Shown: piece after piece, positions 16,461 to 28,395 of the stretch
Layout of the letters: each line of letters opens with the position of its first letter
Numbering within the stretch: the first letter of the stretch is position 1
Source: Cristatella mucedo
Taxonomy: Eukaryota; Bryozoa; Phylactolaemata; Cristatellidae
Reading direction: 5' to 3'
Length of the DNA: 64,000 nt
NCBI GenBank assembly: GCA_009760855.2
Contig: WPIO01000024.1
Location: 1,663,501-1,727,500, forward strand
The notes under the pieces: generated by a model
What the model saw: only the letters and a program-made list of their open reading frames with translations
What the model was told of the DNA's origin: nothing
Database searches by the model: none
Translations under genes and position numbers: made by a program

Positions 16461-17383
16461 AATAGTTTGGTGAGCAACTCCAAAAACACTTCTATAAACA
16501 AGATTAGGCAGCTGGGAGGTGGGTCGGTAGATTACAGCTGTAAGAGGCATGCTCTTTGATGGAGATCTGGTAGCAACTAATTAAAATAATGGTACCTGCA
16601 AAAAACTGAAAGTCTTATAGTCTAGCGATTCAGTAAGAATGACTGACATCCCAGCACCCACCTTGTCGGACTGCTTGGTCTGAAAGAGTGAGAACCCGGG
16701 TGGGGTGGTGTCAGATACACGGCCACCAGAGCAGGGCGCCATGCATGTCAGTATAGCACTGCAAAACTAAGTCAAATTAGTCTGATGTTCCTCAAAGCAC
16801 TGCAACACCCCGACAGGAGATCGTAGCTCAGAGAGAAAGACGGGCACGGGTGCATGTCTTCTTGTAAGGAGAAAATGGACAGCCTGACAGCCCCTCATCA
16901 GAGGCTCACAAATCGCAGCGGCAACCACCACCAATTTTCAGTCGACTCTCCAACTGCAGCAGCACAGCGGAAGCGAGCATAAGCGATGCGGCTGGGAAAT
17001 GGTGGCAGAAAAAACGGCCGACCTGACACGAGGAAAGCCCCACACGCGTCCACGGTGTGAGTGCATGCGCACACGGCAGCAGCACGGCAGCTGCTGGCTG
17101 CCAATCGAGCAGCTGCTGACGAGCGAGCACCAATCCCAGACAAACTGTCAGCATTTGCTCAAGCAGCTGTAGGGCCACCGTACGACCTGAGGCCACGGCC
17201 CACGGCCGCTGCTGCAGGCTTTGCCAGCAAGCCACTCTGCGACACAAGGGAAAGGGGGTTAAGCGGAGGCTGGAGTAGGCATGCCCTTGGACAGAATTCT
17301 CATTGAGCACCTCGACTTTGAGCACTTCGACTCCTTGCTGCTGCAAGCTGCCACTGCACGGCTCCGGGAAAGCATCATTAGCA

Positions 17384-17512
17384 TAATTCTTTTGTATAGC
17401 GCTCTAAAGAGCCGAACCTCTGTCCAGGTGCTGCATATGTGCTGCACCGCTCGAGCCCACGACCTCGGTCGTCAAAGGTGAGCACCTTAACCCCTGGATC
17501 AAGCCAGGGTGG
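17384..17512 (-). mobile_element. SINE-A copy
   Basis: A minus-strand copy with B box GGGCTCGAGCGG and A box (TTGATCCAGGGGTTAAGG) visible on the reverse strand. Confidence 0.78.
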
Positions 17513-18504
17513 AAACAAGAGCCAGGTGCTAAATATCTGTCTGGGGTCATCCTGACACAACAGACCCGTCATACCAAAGCGCACAATGGTGTATGTATTT
17601 TGATGCTGCCACGGTCTTGAGCCACTTAACCAACGGCTTTCTATCCCAAGCCACCGACAGCTAGGATAACCATCTCAGGTGACATGGCAAGCGCTTTGAG
17701 GACATCGGCAGGTCGTTGCAGCAAATTTCTTTTATTAAAATAATGATAACATGTTTGTTTGGTGACCTATGGAAATAAATACATTCCTGTGTCCTTTACA
17801 TGAGCTGTAAAGGAATAATATCAACTGATTAGCGACAGCAGCCTTATCTCACCACGTGCTGCTGCTGCTGCTAGCAGCAGCAGTAGGGCACCCCACCGTA
17901 GAGTATTACTGCAGGCAGGCACCACCAACACCACCCACCCCCACACACCGGCACGGCGAGCAGAGGTCATCAAGTCTGAAACAGTAAAACCACACTGAGC
18001 AAGCGAAGCCTGATACAGCCTGACAAAGAAGCAAGCAGTGGCCAAAGCCTGCTCTCAAGGGTTAGGCCAGCAAGTGCTTCCACTGCCCTGGCCCAGGGGC
18101 CAGAAGTAGTGAGTAAGGGCAGAAACAAGCCGTGAAAGAATAAGGGAATGGAACCGGGCCTTCGGGCCTCGGGCTCAGCAATAAAATGCTGGCGAATGGC
18201 TGCTGCTCGCTGCTGCTCGCTGCAGCACACAGTACTCAGTACACAGTGGCTGCAAGCTGCCACGCAGGGAGCTTGCAGCTTGCTTGCGTCGTCTCAGCTG
18301 TCCTGGGCAAATACCGAGATTTTCCGGCGATTTTTCAGAGCCTCGACCCTGGCTGGCCCACTGGGGGAGAGGGAGGCAGTGGCTAAGCAGGCCCCCCCCC
18401 CCCCGATAGGCGATGAGCCCGGCGGGCATGCCCGTACAAGTCGATCGGACGAGGGCAGAGTCCCAGCATCCCTTCGGAGGAAGTGCTGCCCGTGCTCCCG
18501 CCGC
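17513..18504. other. Unassigned stretch
   Basis: CTG/CAG clusters near 17860-17885 and 18195-18225 and a C run near 18391. No gene was seen. Confidence 0.4.
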
Positions 18505-18905
18505 AGCAACTTTCAATTTCATACAAGGACAATAGATTAGCTGCTCCATTTTTCTGCTTAAAAACCGTTGGCGACAGAAGCTTTAGCTCTGCAGGTCCTA
18601 GACTGTGGAACTTGCTTTCACAATTCTTACGCAACGACAACTACTCTCCTGCTGCCGACTATGGCTCATCCTTTTCAGCGGTCCTGAGCTGCTACTTCCA
18701 CGCTAGTCACTACCTCAACTGCTCTCCTGACTCTGCCATGCTTCCTACTTTCTCTTTGTTGTGTGAGACGAAGTCTGATGGCTACCAAATGCGTATCAAA
18801 AGCCACTTAGGCTATGAGTGCTGTATACAAAACTCACCTGTGTAACACTCACATAGTCTATATGGCTGTGTGGAGTTACAGACGGGGATACATTACATAA
18901 CTTTA
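18505..18905 (+). mobile_element. L2-B 3' fragment
   Basis: Plus strand, open for about 100 codons (LKTVGDRSFSSAGPRLWNLL), ending in the L2-B tail and ACATTACATAAC. Confidence 0.85.
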
Positions 18906-20499
18906 CAAGGCGAGCTCCCCTTGCTTAATCTGTCTCTATCCTGCTTTCGCACTCTGACCGAAGAGTCAGCTATGCTTCCTCAGAGGGAAGGGGGAAGACA
19001 GAAGGGGGAAGTCGATGCAACAGACTCCCATACCCATCCACAATCCTGTCTGCAGCCTGACCCCTGGCCCTTGACTCATTACCTTCAGCAGGATGGAAAG
19101 AAAACATGTCTTCGGCAGGTTGCTATGCAAGATTTTACATTTTAAGGAATCCAGATTAGCAACTCGTAAAATCGCACTACTTGATCCTTTGATATGCATA
19201 CGTATACAGCATACAGCACAGCATGTACACAGAGTGGAGCTAATAAGCTCTGGTCCCACTGTGGACCGGCCCAAGCTGCTGCCCAGCGTGCCGGGCTGCT
19301 TGACACCCGGCATGCTCCTTTAACCTTTTTGCGATTGGCTGAGTCTGGCGAGCTCAAGGTGCTGGCCCTCCTTGGCATAAAAATTGGGCCTCGTGGACAG
19401 GGTGCACGAGCTTTTGCATGACCGCCATGATGGTGAAAGGGGCCACCTTCCACCCACCCTACCCCACCCCCTTCCTCCCCCTCGCCCTAAAGGAGCTGAC
19501 AGGCCAACAATGAAGAGACACGAGATGCAGGGCTTGCAGCGCAGCACGTGCCGTCGAGCCTTGCACTTGCTTACAAGAAGTTGCTCATTTACAGGGGGAA
19601 AACGTATAACCGTCTACAGCACAGCAGAAGGCAGAACCGGATCAAGCTTAAAAGCTTGTCTCTGCTAGGAAACCAAAGCTAGTCGTGCCACCAGAGAACA
19701 GTGCCTGACCGGAAGAGCGAGCGAGCGGTCCGCCGAGAGCCTACCAACGTGCCAGCTAAGCTCGAGCATGACTTAGAACTTCAAAGAGGTGAGACACGAG
19801 CTGAGACAGCTAAGCTGGGATAGTGTGCAGTGCGGCAGGCTGCATTCATCTTCATCCTGCAGTGTCCCTTCGACCACGAGAAGAACAGGTTGCAATGTGG
19901 GCTCGGGAGTTAAGCTGAATGCCACCTGCAGTGGGGTGGGGGAGAACCCACCGGCACCACAGGTGGCTGAGATGAATCGTCTCCGACAAATCTCCAACGA
20001 GTCAGAAGCATAGGGTAGAGGCGTCAACGGCGGCAGAGCAATCACAAGCCTCCCCGACGACCCCATCGGTCGCAGATCTACATAACGGTCGACACTACAG
20101 GCCTAATGACCCCCCCCCCCCCCCCAGATAGTCGAAGCCTGCCGAAGCATGCTGCCGACGCCGGCAATACAGCAATACAAACAGCAACAACTACTGCTGA
20201 TTCCGGGAGTTGCTGCTAGCCACTGCACTTGGCCATGCCTGGTTGGCAGCAGCTCCAAGGCCCCTAGGCTTGCTGCAAATTAGTAATAACAAACGGCCCC
20301 CAGCGTTGCTACTTTTAGATACGCCCACGGGCACTGCGACTGCTTTGGTTAGTAGACACGAAAATGCTCTCCGTGCAGAGAGAAGCGCTTCCTGAAAGCT
20401 GCCGGTTGCCCAGCAGCTCGGGGCACAGCTATCGCAGCAGCTCTGCTCTGGCTGGCACGCCGGTGGGAGGGACGTTACTCTCTCATCTCTCACCCCAGA
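18906..20499. other. Unassigned stretch
   Basis: Moderate GC with a C run near 20109. No exon or repeat family was recognised. Confidence 0.4.
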
Positions 20500-20704
20500 T
20501 CCAGTCGCCCACGGCCACACGAACCGACAACGTGGCAGTAACTAGGGCGAACTGCAGCCACGTACGCCGAACCGACGAGCTACTACGTACGAGCTTACTA
20601 CATGGAACGTCAAGCGGCGCTCGTACACGTCAATTATCAGCCAGCACCTACTACATCCGGCGAACGTCAGCCACCTCGCCTAGCTTTAAAATGCGACGGC
20701 CGAA

Positions 20705-20787
20705 GCCGGCGACTTGGCGCCAAGTACGCCGGCGACTTTGCGACCAAGTACGCCGACGCCGGCGACTTAGCGCCAAGTACGCCGATG
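20705..20787. repeat. Short GC-rich minisatellite
   Basis: Three units containing GCCGGCGACTT start at 20705, 20729 and 20758; each is followed by a copy of CCAAGTACGCC. The spacing is 24 then 29 bp. Confidence 0.75.
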
Positions 20788-21135
20788 GCGGCTACCGACT
20801 ACAGGGGTGGCTAGAAAGTAGCACCAGCGTGCTCAACGCCATCCGCGTGCACATCGCCAGTTTCGGAAGCACCGCTGCTGCGGGGCTGGCCGGCTCGCCG
20901 CTATTATTACCGTAAGGCTCTGCCGGCCGGACACAGATAGCGCCCGCACAAGGCGCGGCGCTAGCGCCTGCTTCCAAGCACACGCGCGGCCTTCCAAGCA
21001 CACAAGCCTCCGCGGATGCTGCGCCCGCGAAACGCGGCGGCGAGCACCGCGTGCCCCCGGCGTTCACCGGCTGCCGAGAGCGACGGCAGAGGGAGGGGCG
21101 GTTGGGCGCGCGCGCTCGCGCTACCTCGCGTGACT

Positions 21136-21163
21136 CGAGCGTTCGTCCGCGGACGAACGCTCG
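21136..21163. repeat. 28-bp perfect palindrome
   Basis: The half-site CGAGCGTTCGTCCG is followed directly by its exact reverse complement, with no spacer. The flanking bases no longer pair. Confidence 0.9.
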
Positions 21164-21439
21164 GTCGCGCGCGCGCTAGCCGCCGCCCGCGCTTGCCTAG
21201 CGGAGCGACTTACGCAGCAGCGACAGCAGCATAAGAAGCCTCGGCGAGGCCGAGGCGCGCGGCCGCGAGGCGCGGCTTCCGAAACTCGACACCGCTGCCC
21301 GCGAACGCGTGCTGCGGCTCGGCCGACCGACGACGTAGACGACAGCGGGACGCGCACGCGACAGCGAGCGCGCGCGATGTGCGCGCCGCAGTCGGTGTGC
21401 CGCCGCAGCGGAGCGTCCTCTCACCCGTTATCCGACGCT

Positions 21440-21462
21440 GCCGCCGCCGCCGCCGCCGCCCC
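21440..21462. repeat. (GCC)n microsatellite
   Basis: Eight GCC units inside the CpG-dense block. Confidence 0.85.
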
Positions 21463-21879
21463 GGTACAATGGAGCGGAGCCGCGGAGCGGTCGCGAGTGG
21501 ACGGCGCACGCTGCACAAGCGGAGCTCGGCGAACCGGTCGCTCTGCGGCTCCTTCGTGCAGCGGTAGATTGAGTCACCGTAGATTAATGAAGCGGTAAAT
21601 CACTCCGGCGAGTCAGCGGCGCACAGCCCGCCGACTAGAATGACCAGCCGATTGAAGTGGTGGAAGCCTATTCAAGGCTGGAGGCCGGCCCGGCCAGCAC
21701 CGCGGCCAACCGAATGTCGCGCACCGGCGGGGGGGGGGAGGGCGGCCGACCGCAGCAGCGGACGACAGCCAGCGCTCTGCTGCTTGCGGGTGCTAGACCA
21801 GCCGGCGGCGCGCAGGTGCCGATCACGCGTGCGCGTGCGCACCCCCGCCGCCAACGTCGGCCGCTCGCGCCTCAGCCGC

Positions 21880-21917
21880 CGCCGCCGCCGCCGCCGCCGC
21901 AGCAGCAGCAGCAGCAG
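21880..21917. repeat. (GCC)n then (GCA)n tract
   Basis: GCC repeats pass into CAG/GCA repeats in the CpG-dense block. Confidence 0.85.
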
Positions 21918-22632
21918 TAGCGGCGTCGCGGTTTCTTTGTTGCCGAAAATTGGTCCGCCGATTGTGCCGCGTGAAAGCCGGAATGAAAAGGCGCGCCTCA
22001 ATGAATAATTTATGCACTCGATAAAAATGCTTTGACTCGACTGGCCGATTAGCTTTCAGACTGGGGCTCCTATCGCTTTAAGCTTACTTTAAGCCCACTA
22101 GACGAGGCTCGCTCTCCGCAGGTACCGGGCCGGCGTCGATCGAAGCTCCGCGCGGACGGCGGTCGCCGCCCTTAGTAACAACCGCCGTCGGCTCGCTCAC
22201 CCCTCCGAAAGCGTAGCTGCACGCGGACGCACCGCCGCTCCAGCGGCGCCGCCGCCGACTTTTCGCAGACGCGCCGCCGGCCCGCCGACCGTCGACCCCG
22301 GACCGCGTCGTCGCGAGCGGTCGCCTGTGTCTGCCGAGGCGACTCGCCGCGCTCGCGACGACGTCAGACCGCCGATTTCCTACGTTGGACGCGCGCGCCG
22401 GCCGCAGCCGCGGCGGACGAAACTCGCGCCGGCTTCAGCCGCAGCTCCCGGCGCTCGGCTGCTAAGTTACGGTACCTATTGCGGATTCCCGGCCACAGTG
22501 TCCGAGCGGCATTCCGATGCAAATACAATAACTCGGTCGACTCGTACGACGGCACACTGAGGGTTCAGCATCGCCCGCGCGCTCACGCCCGCGGCGCCGG
22601 CACTTCCGGTGCGCCTCGAGCGTATATCTTCG

Positions 22633-22808
22633 GTTCGCCGCGACGGCACACTAGGTGAGGCAATCGCTCTTCACGACCTCCGCACCCGTGGTCGTGGGTT
22701 CGAGTCGGGCGGTGGGCAATCTTTAATTGCCTGCCACAGCAAGCGGCGGCGATCGCCTTTGATGCTCTTCTGCGGCTATATTCAAAAAGAGGCTGCTTAA
22801 TCAGCTGT
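22633..22808 (+). mobile_element. SINE-B, full copy
   Basis: The A-box region GGCACACTAGGTGAGG, B box GGGTTCGAGTCGG, the body with GGCGATCGCC, and the tail GAGGCTGCTTAATCAGCTG. It sits at the edge of the CpG-dense block. Confidence 0.8.
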
Positions 22809-23939
22809 AGTTTGGCGCTCAGCTGATGATGCTTCAGTCAGCTGTCCCTTCGCCGCGCGGCGGCCGGCGCACGCCTTTTTTGCTCCGTTCGCGCTTCAAG
22901 AGAGCTCCGCGCTAGGGGAGGCGAGAATCGCTGCCGCGGGTGTGGCTGGCTCAGACTCGCCCATCGGGCAGTCGCCAACTAGTAGGTGAACGGCGATATA
23001 GAGCGTACTGCCGAATGCCCGGCAGGCGGCAAAGCAGTGCACCTCGAACCATAGCCAATCGCAGGGCGACGAACCGGATGCGCAGGCGCTGAGCAGCAGC
23101 GCATATATTCATCAATAAGCTTCGATAAACTCGTCCTGCCCTGCCCGCAATGCGGCAACATACCCACGCCAAGCGCCTCCTCGCCACGTTGCGGCCTCGA
23201 CAGCAGTACACCAACGCTGGACTGGCTAACGCAGCTAATCACCGGGTTTCGCGCTCGCATAAAAGCAGTGAATGTAAAACAATCAAACTGTAATTTTAAT
23301 TAGGCTGGAATGCTGAAGAGATCTCGTCAGCAAGCAACTTACAATTTTGGATTGACAGCTACCTGCGCCCCTCCCCGCCTCCCCAGGTTAGGAAAACACC
23401 ACCTCTCACCAATTCGGCACATCAAGCGCGACACTCCTTTATTGGTTGCTCGGTTCAGCCAATGGTAACGGTTTGTTTCTGTGAGGTCCGCAATGACTAT
23501 ATAGCCGAGGGCCAAATTCGACATAGTCTTAAACCGTTCGGTTGAGGTCCTTCAGGATCGAGTGCCACAATAAAAAAAAAAGTGTTGAGGCTAGGCGTGC
23601 ACGCTACGGCCGGACTCACAAGCGGGATGTGTCGGCTGACACGTCCGGACAGAACTGGGCCTCAAACACCGCGCTCACTCGAGCGGTACTAGTCCCTGCC
23701 GTGACCGCACGTGACGAATACCTGTGAAGCCCTGAGCCTCGGAATCATGGCCAGGAACTTTTAGGTCCAGCATCTATGCATTCACTTATGTCGATAGGAG
23801 CGCAATACGCTAGTGAAAGCGAGGACAACTGATAATTTAAGAGAACGGGTCCTTATCCAAAGCGTGGAGCCAGAAGTCGTAACAACTCCAAAAGGCGACG
23901 TTGACTTGCGAGCGCAGGTTGCGTCGCCAGTCTATTCGA
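22809..23939. other. Unassigned CpG-rich shoulder
   Basis: CpG content falls gradually after the SINE-B. No gene was recognised. Confidence 0.4.
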
Positions 23940-24143
23940 CAGCGACGGAGGGCTAAAGGCTACCACAGCCACCCATGGCATACAACAAGTCTATGGACTC
24001 TTACGTGACTCGAGGTCTGGAGTTCAAACCCTGGTTAGATTAAAGACTTGACCTCAACTTCTGGAGAACAGCTCGTTGCCTGTTGTTACATGGCTTGGGC
24101 TTTCATGCTGCCTAGCCATAGATTTTCGCAGGACCGGCTCCTA
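23940..24143 (+). mobile_element. SINE-C, putative third SINE family
   Basis: It shares blocks with 33192-33377: GACGGAGGGCTA, a B-box-like GAGTTCAAACCC, CAACTTCTGG...ACAGCTC, and GGCTTTCATGCTGCC. With only two copies visible and no clear A box, the SINE label is tentative. Confidence 0.5.
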
Positions 24144-24639
24144 TCCCTTGAAATGTAGGAACCGCGACAAATAGATATCCCAGCAATCACAATTGATCAC
24201 ACTTCTTCTATATATGTAAAGTGCATAGGAAGAGATTAGGTTCACTGGTAGCGCAATATAAATGTATTCTCATATTATTTCCTGGCAGCACGCTGCTGCT
24301 TCGCTGCCCCTCCTGAAATGAAGGCCGTCCTGGGGAATAATAAAATAAACCCAACACGGCCAAGGTATCTATGTTTAGCTTAACTACCTCACTGGGCTCT
24401 AACATTAATCACTACCGAGGATTTTTTCAGACTCCTTTAAAACTCATTGCTGCTAGCTTGCCCTTATTTTGATCGCCGACTGCCGTCGTCGCAGCAACGA
24501 GCTGTTTCAGCGCGTCCTCAGAAGCCTCGGCATTTCCGACGTCCAAGCCGATAGCACTTCACTTGGCTTGAGACAGGCATACTCCATCAGCTGCAGCGAA
24601 ATAGTTAGTGGTGTCTGAAACAATCTTAAACTCGAAGGA
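24144..24639. other. Unassigned unique sequence
   Basis: Nothing recognisable. Confidence 0.4.
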
Positions 24640-25277
24640 GATAATAATAATATAATCAAAACATATTTGTGTAATTGCGGCCTCTAAGAACTTACTCTCT
24701 TTCTAGGCACATATCCTGTAAATAAAACGTGATCGTATGATCAGTGGTAACACGTACAATGTCATCATGCATAACAATTTAATATAATTTAGTGGTAACA
24801 AGCACATTTTCAACACACATACATAATATGGTTAGCGGCGGCATGCACAGTGCTTTCACGCATAAGCGCACAAAAGTCTAATCATATGGACCCACTAAAT
24901 GCTGTGATAAATAGATGCGTTTTTAGATCTTTAAATCTCGCCAAGAAAGTCAATGCCGTGACGTCAGTCGCGAGTGAGTTCCAGGCTTTGGGAGTATACG
25001 AACTAAAAGTGCCATCTTCAAAGGATTTTGATGGGAGGTATAGGTAAATGGTTAGATTCCGAAAAGTGGGTGGTACGATGCTTAACATGGTGGGGAGCAG
25101 ATCTGATAGGTAGGCTGGAGCAAAAGAATGAGGGGACCTAAAAGCGAGTGACAGAACCTTGAAGTCGATGCGCTGCTTGACTGGGAGCCAGTGCAGATCG
25201 GCGAGAACTGGTGTGATGTGGCAGCTGGGACGCTCACGACAGACAAACTTTACGGCAGAGTATTTCGCCAACTGTAA
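24640..25277 (-). mobile_element. Diverged L2-A copy
   Basis: A minus-strand 3' half with a partly open frame ([20 protein letters not shown]). The tail is degraded. It is 5'-truncated at about 25277. Confidence 0.82.
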
Positions 25278-26147
25278 GCAAAATAAAAAAATAAGTCCCT
25301 TTTGGAGAGCAGGAAGCTATGCCCAGATCAGCGAGCCCTTTTAAGCTGCCAAAAATAATTACCTCCTCAGTAAATGTAAACTGAAACGATAGTATAGTAA
25401 ATCAACCCGATTGTGACACAAACTTGAGCTTAGTTAGCAATTTCTGAATTATAATCGTTATAAGGCGTACATTTAATAATCTGCCGCTGATTTCAAAAGA
25501 CCGTCTTAAGTGATCTCGAGGTGGAGGTGAAGCATTCAGCTCTCCGTTAATGTCCTTGACTTATTCTTAAGGTATGGGCATTCTTGATTGTTGTCCCTCT
25601 GCTGTCTCCGCCATAACTGTGGCCACAAAGGCGGCGTCTGCCCTTCGCTGGTCTCGCTTCGAGGCACACTATCCCTTCGTCAGTATCGCACCGTGAATCT
25701 TCAAGTACCCCCTACGTGTACCACGTTGTGATGAAGCACTTCAGCTCAGCAGCCGTAACAGTGCGTTCGTAACAGTTTTACCCCATGTTAACAAAAGGAT
25801 GATTCCTTACGGAAGCCGACACTGCACTGAGCTGCGTGCCGAAGGCGACCACCCCCCCCCCCTTTGTAGAAGCAGCCTAGTCTAGTCCCACCTAAAAAAA
25901 AAGTGTTACCCAGAGGCAACCACTGGGCAACGCACCAACTGCACGAAAGTATGTCGATTGCAGATTTCCACCGATCGCAGCTGAAAACGGCAGCAACAAA
26001 GAGCTCCCACACCTTAAAATGACGCGTCCATAGCGAATGAGTAGCTTGGCCACAAATGCACAACGAATGAATGAAGAAAATAACTTAGGGCACTCCCCGA
26101 TCTTAGTATGAAGTCCAAGAATAAGCTTATTGCTGCACTACTAACGC
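25278..26147. other. Unassigned unique sequence
   Basis: A C run at about 25849. No gene or repeat family was seen. Confidence 0.4.
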
Positions 26148-26426
26148 CTACGATGTCGTTAAACCAAGGAGCAAGTTTCGCTCAACACCGTCAGCGGCTG
26201 GCCTGAGCGAATAATCTTTCCCATACCCTTCGAAGACCACAAGCCTCATCGCAGCTTCAGTTGATGAATACTTATCCATCTGCAATTCGTCTGCAATCGT
26301 GTAATGTTGAAGCCTCGGTCTCCTGCGAAGCTCTTTGAACTCGCGGTAGTTTTCTCGTCTACCAGACGCATAGGCATTAATAGATCTTTGACTTCGTCTT
26401 CCCGCCACACAATTTTGCAAACTCAA
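26148..26426 (-). CDS. Open frame of normal composition, unrecognised
   Basis: On the minus strand about 90 codons are open, ending EGYGKDYSLRPAADGVERNL, LLGLTTS, stop. Composition is balanced, unlike the repeat-derived frames nearby, and the area is not covered by any L2 or SINE copy I can see. There is no good ATG, so if real it would be a last exon. It could equally be chance. No function is suggested. Confidence 0.2.
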   Translation of the reverse strand: MSLQNCVAGRRSQRSINAYASGRRENYREFKELRRRPRLQHYTIADELQMDKYSSTEAAMRLVVFEGYGKDYSLRPAADGVERNLLLGLTTS

Positions 26427-26438
26427 CTACCTGCTTAT

Positions 26439-26440
26439 CA

Positions 26441-26486
<46 letters not shown>

Positions 26487-26541
26487 CAAATGTAAAGCGC
26501 CTAGAGAGAGATTAAGTTCTCTGAGGGCGCTTTATCAAGTG

Positions 26542-26595
<54 letters not shown>

Positions 26596-26600
26596 ATATA
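26439..26600. repeat. (AT)n tracts on either side of an L2-A tail
   Basis: (AT)n at 26439-26483 and at 26547-26600, the second with TGTGTG. The element tail fills the gap. Confidence 0.9.
26484..26546 (+). mobile_element. Isolated L2-A tail between two (AT)n tracts
   Basis: About 62 bp that match the L2-A 3' hairpin and tail almost perfectly, with (AT)n on both sides and no other element sequence. Confidence 0.8.
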
Positions 26601-28004
26601 TATACTCAGGTGTCTACACTGTACGTACAGTTATGCATGCAAATAGAAGTGCATAGAGGTACACATTACGATATTATAATCGCGAGCCACTGTAATGCCA
26701 CCTTGAACTATGCAGCGGCACACTGGTGCCCGCAGGCTGAACGCAAGCACAATAGACGCTAGGTTGTCGTAGTGGCTCAGCCGGCACTTTTTTGGGAGCT
26801 GCCTCCAGCCAGTACATGGAAGGCACGCCTTCGCACGACTCCACAACGTACCACCGGCGCTAGCTGCCTGTCGAGACCTGGGGGGGCGCGACGGCACTCC
26901 GAAAAGCCCACCGCTCATCCAGAGTTCCTGAATCCTCCTTCCTGAAACGCACAGCTTTAGGTGATTTTTCCGGCATTTTTTACCACTCTTCTCGCCGGTG
27001 CAGACGCTTCATTCTTCTCCTACTTCTCATCAACGTGGAGGAGTGCCACTGGCTAAAGTCAATCGTACATGCTCACACGAGGCACAAAAGTGGAGCCAGG
27101 AATTTCGTCCAAGGGGCGAGATCTGTAAAGATTGTATGAAGGGTACAAGACCCGCAAGGTCTTCGTGTAGTAGGCGGGGCTAGACTTGTACTTCATGCAA
27201 AACTGTAGCGAAAAATCACAGCGTTTATTCGATACGAATTCGGTGGTTGCTCATCGAGTGGAACCAAGTCGCTGGTGCTGTATGGATAGGAGCTGTCCAG
27301 GTCGCTGCCCCCGCAGAAGGGGGCCAATACCTTCCCCCATGGCTCCGTCGGTGCCCAGACAGCTGCTGCTGCTGATGCTGCCGAATGCCCTGCTCAGGTG
27401 CCGCTGGCACTTCTAGCGCTGCTGCTGAGCATTGCAAGCTCGTGCTTGGCAGAACATCGCTTCGCTAGGTGAGCACACTCGAATAATGACGCTACCACTA
27501 TAGTGCCAGTTCAGACCAGTCTAACCTACGCTGCCCTATACCGGGGTGGGGGGGTCACTGTGCATACCTGCTGCACATGTACGCAAGGGTACTTGCACCT
27601 AAATGCATGCATATGGAAACGCAGGAATTCACTGGGGACCAGCGCGAGTCGTGCAGCTGAGAGGCTCTCCGGTAGTCGCCGACCGCAGCGGCAGCAGCAG
27701 GCCTAGCGGTTGCAGCTCAGCTCAGCTGCCCGTTTGCAATTAACAAACGTACCCCGTTCGCTCAGGCAGCGCATCGGGATTCGGCTCCAATGCGTAATGC
27801 GATCACTTATTACGCCGTCGCTGTAAGCGCCAAGTCCAGAGCTGGAGAGCGGTGCTATCGATAATTCGATTAGCTGAGCGCTGGCCATTATAACCAGGAG
27901 GTCGTTCTACGCTCGAAACAGAGCATTTTACCACCGCTCTCAAACCTACTGGCCTTCAGTAGTTCTGATTTAAATTTGAAAACTTACGTGGGTCTTTTGC
28001 ATAA
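26601..28004. other. Unassigned unique sequence
   Basis: Moderate GC with a G run near 27546. Several short frames exist, none with a domain. Confidence 0.4.
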
Positions 28005-28279
28005 TAATAATAATAACAATTATAACAAAAAATATCAATAATTAAAATAATGATAGGTGGTTTGAATTGGGCCCTAAGAGAAACTACTCTATTCATGCGC
28101 TTTACAACTCGCCGCGAGAGAATCAATACCCTTGGGTTTGGTAGCATGCGCGATATCAAGCACACAAAACGGAACACTTAGATCACGCTTAGGTCAGCAT
28201 GCTAAAGCAAGCATGAAGACACTCAAGGCTTCCAGTTAATAGAACCTATGGCGAGTAACTTGCACTGAATCATAATGTA

Positions 28280-28395
28280 CAGTAATGCTTCTCCACCTGT
28301 AACTCCACCAAGCCACAAGGACTAATTAGGTGTCACCAAGGAAAGTTTTGTTTAGCGAACTCAAAGCCTAGGCGGTTCACGTTACGCACACGGTA
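28280..28395 (-). mobile_element. L2-B tail fragment inside L2-C
   Basis: The last 115 bp of L2-B on the minus strand, from CTGTAACTCCACCAAGCC, flanked by L2-C sequence on both sides. Confidence 0.7.

Larger units (their letters stand above)
14957..17383. other. Mostly unassigned unique sequence
   Basis: Holds a truncated SINE-A and the LINE fragment at 16290-16460. No exon is convincing. Confidence 0.4.
20500..22632. promoter_or_regulatory. CpG-dense block without a recognised gene
   Basis: CpG is abundant throughout and TpG is low, unlike most of the window. It resembles a CpG island or the 5' end of a gene. Open frames here are Arg/Ala-rich in every frame, as expected from base composition alone, so none is called. 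It holds a 28-bp palindrome, triplet repeats and a minisatellite. Confidence 0.45.

Noticed and set aside
20364-20915. 183-codon plus-strand frame
   Set aside because: Arg/Ser-rich and in a block where all frames are open because of base composition; overlaps a minisatellite.
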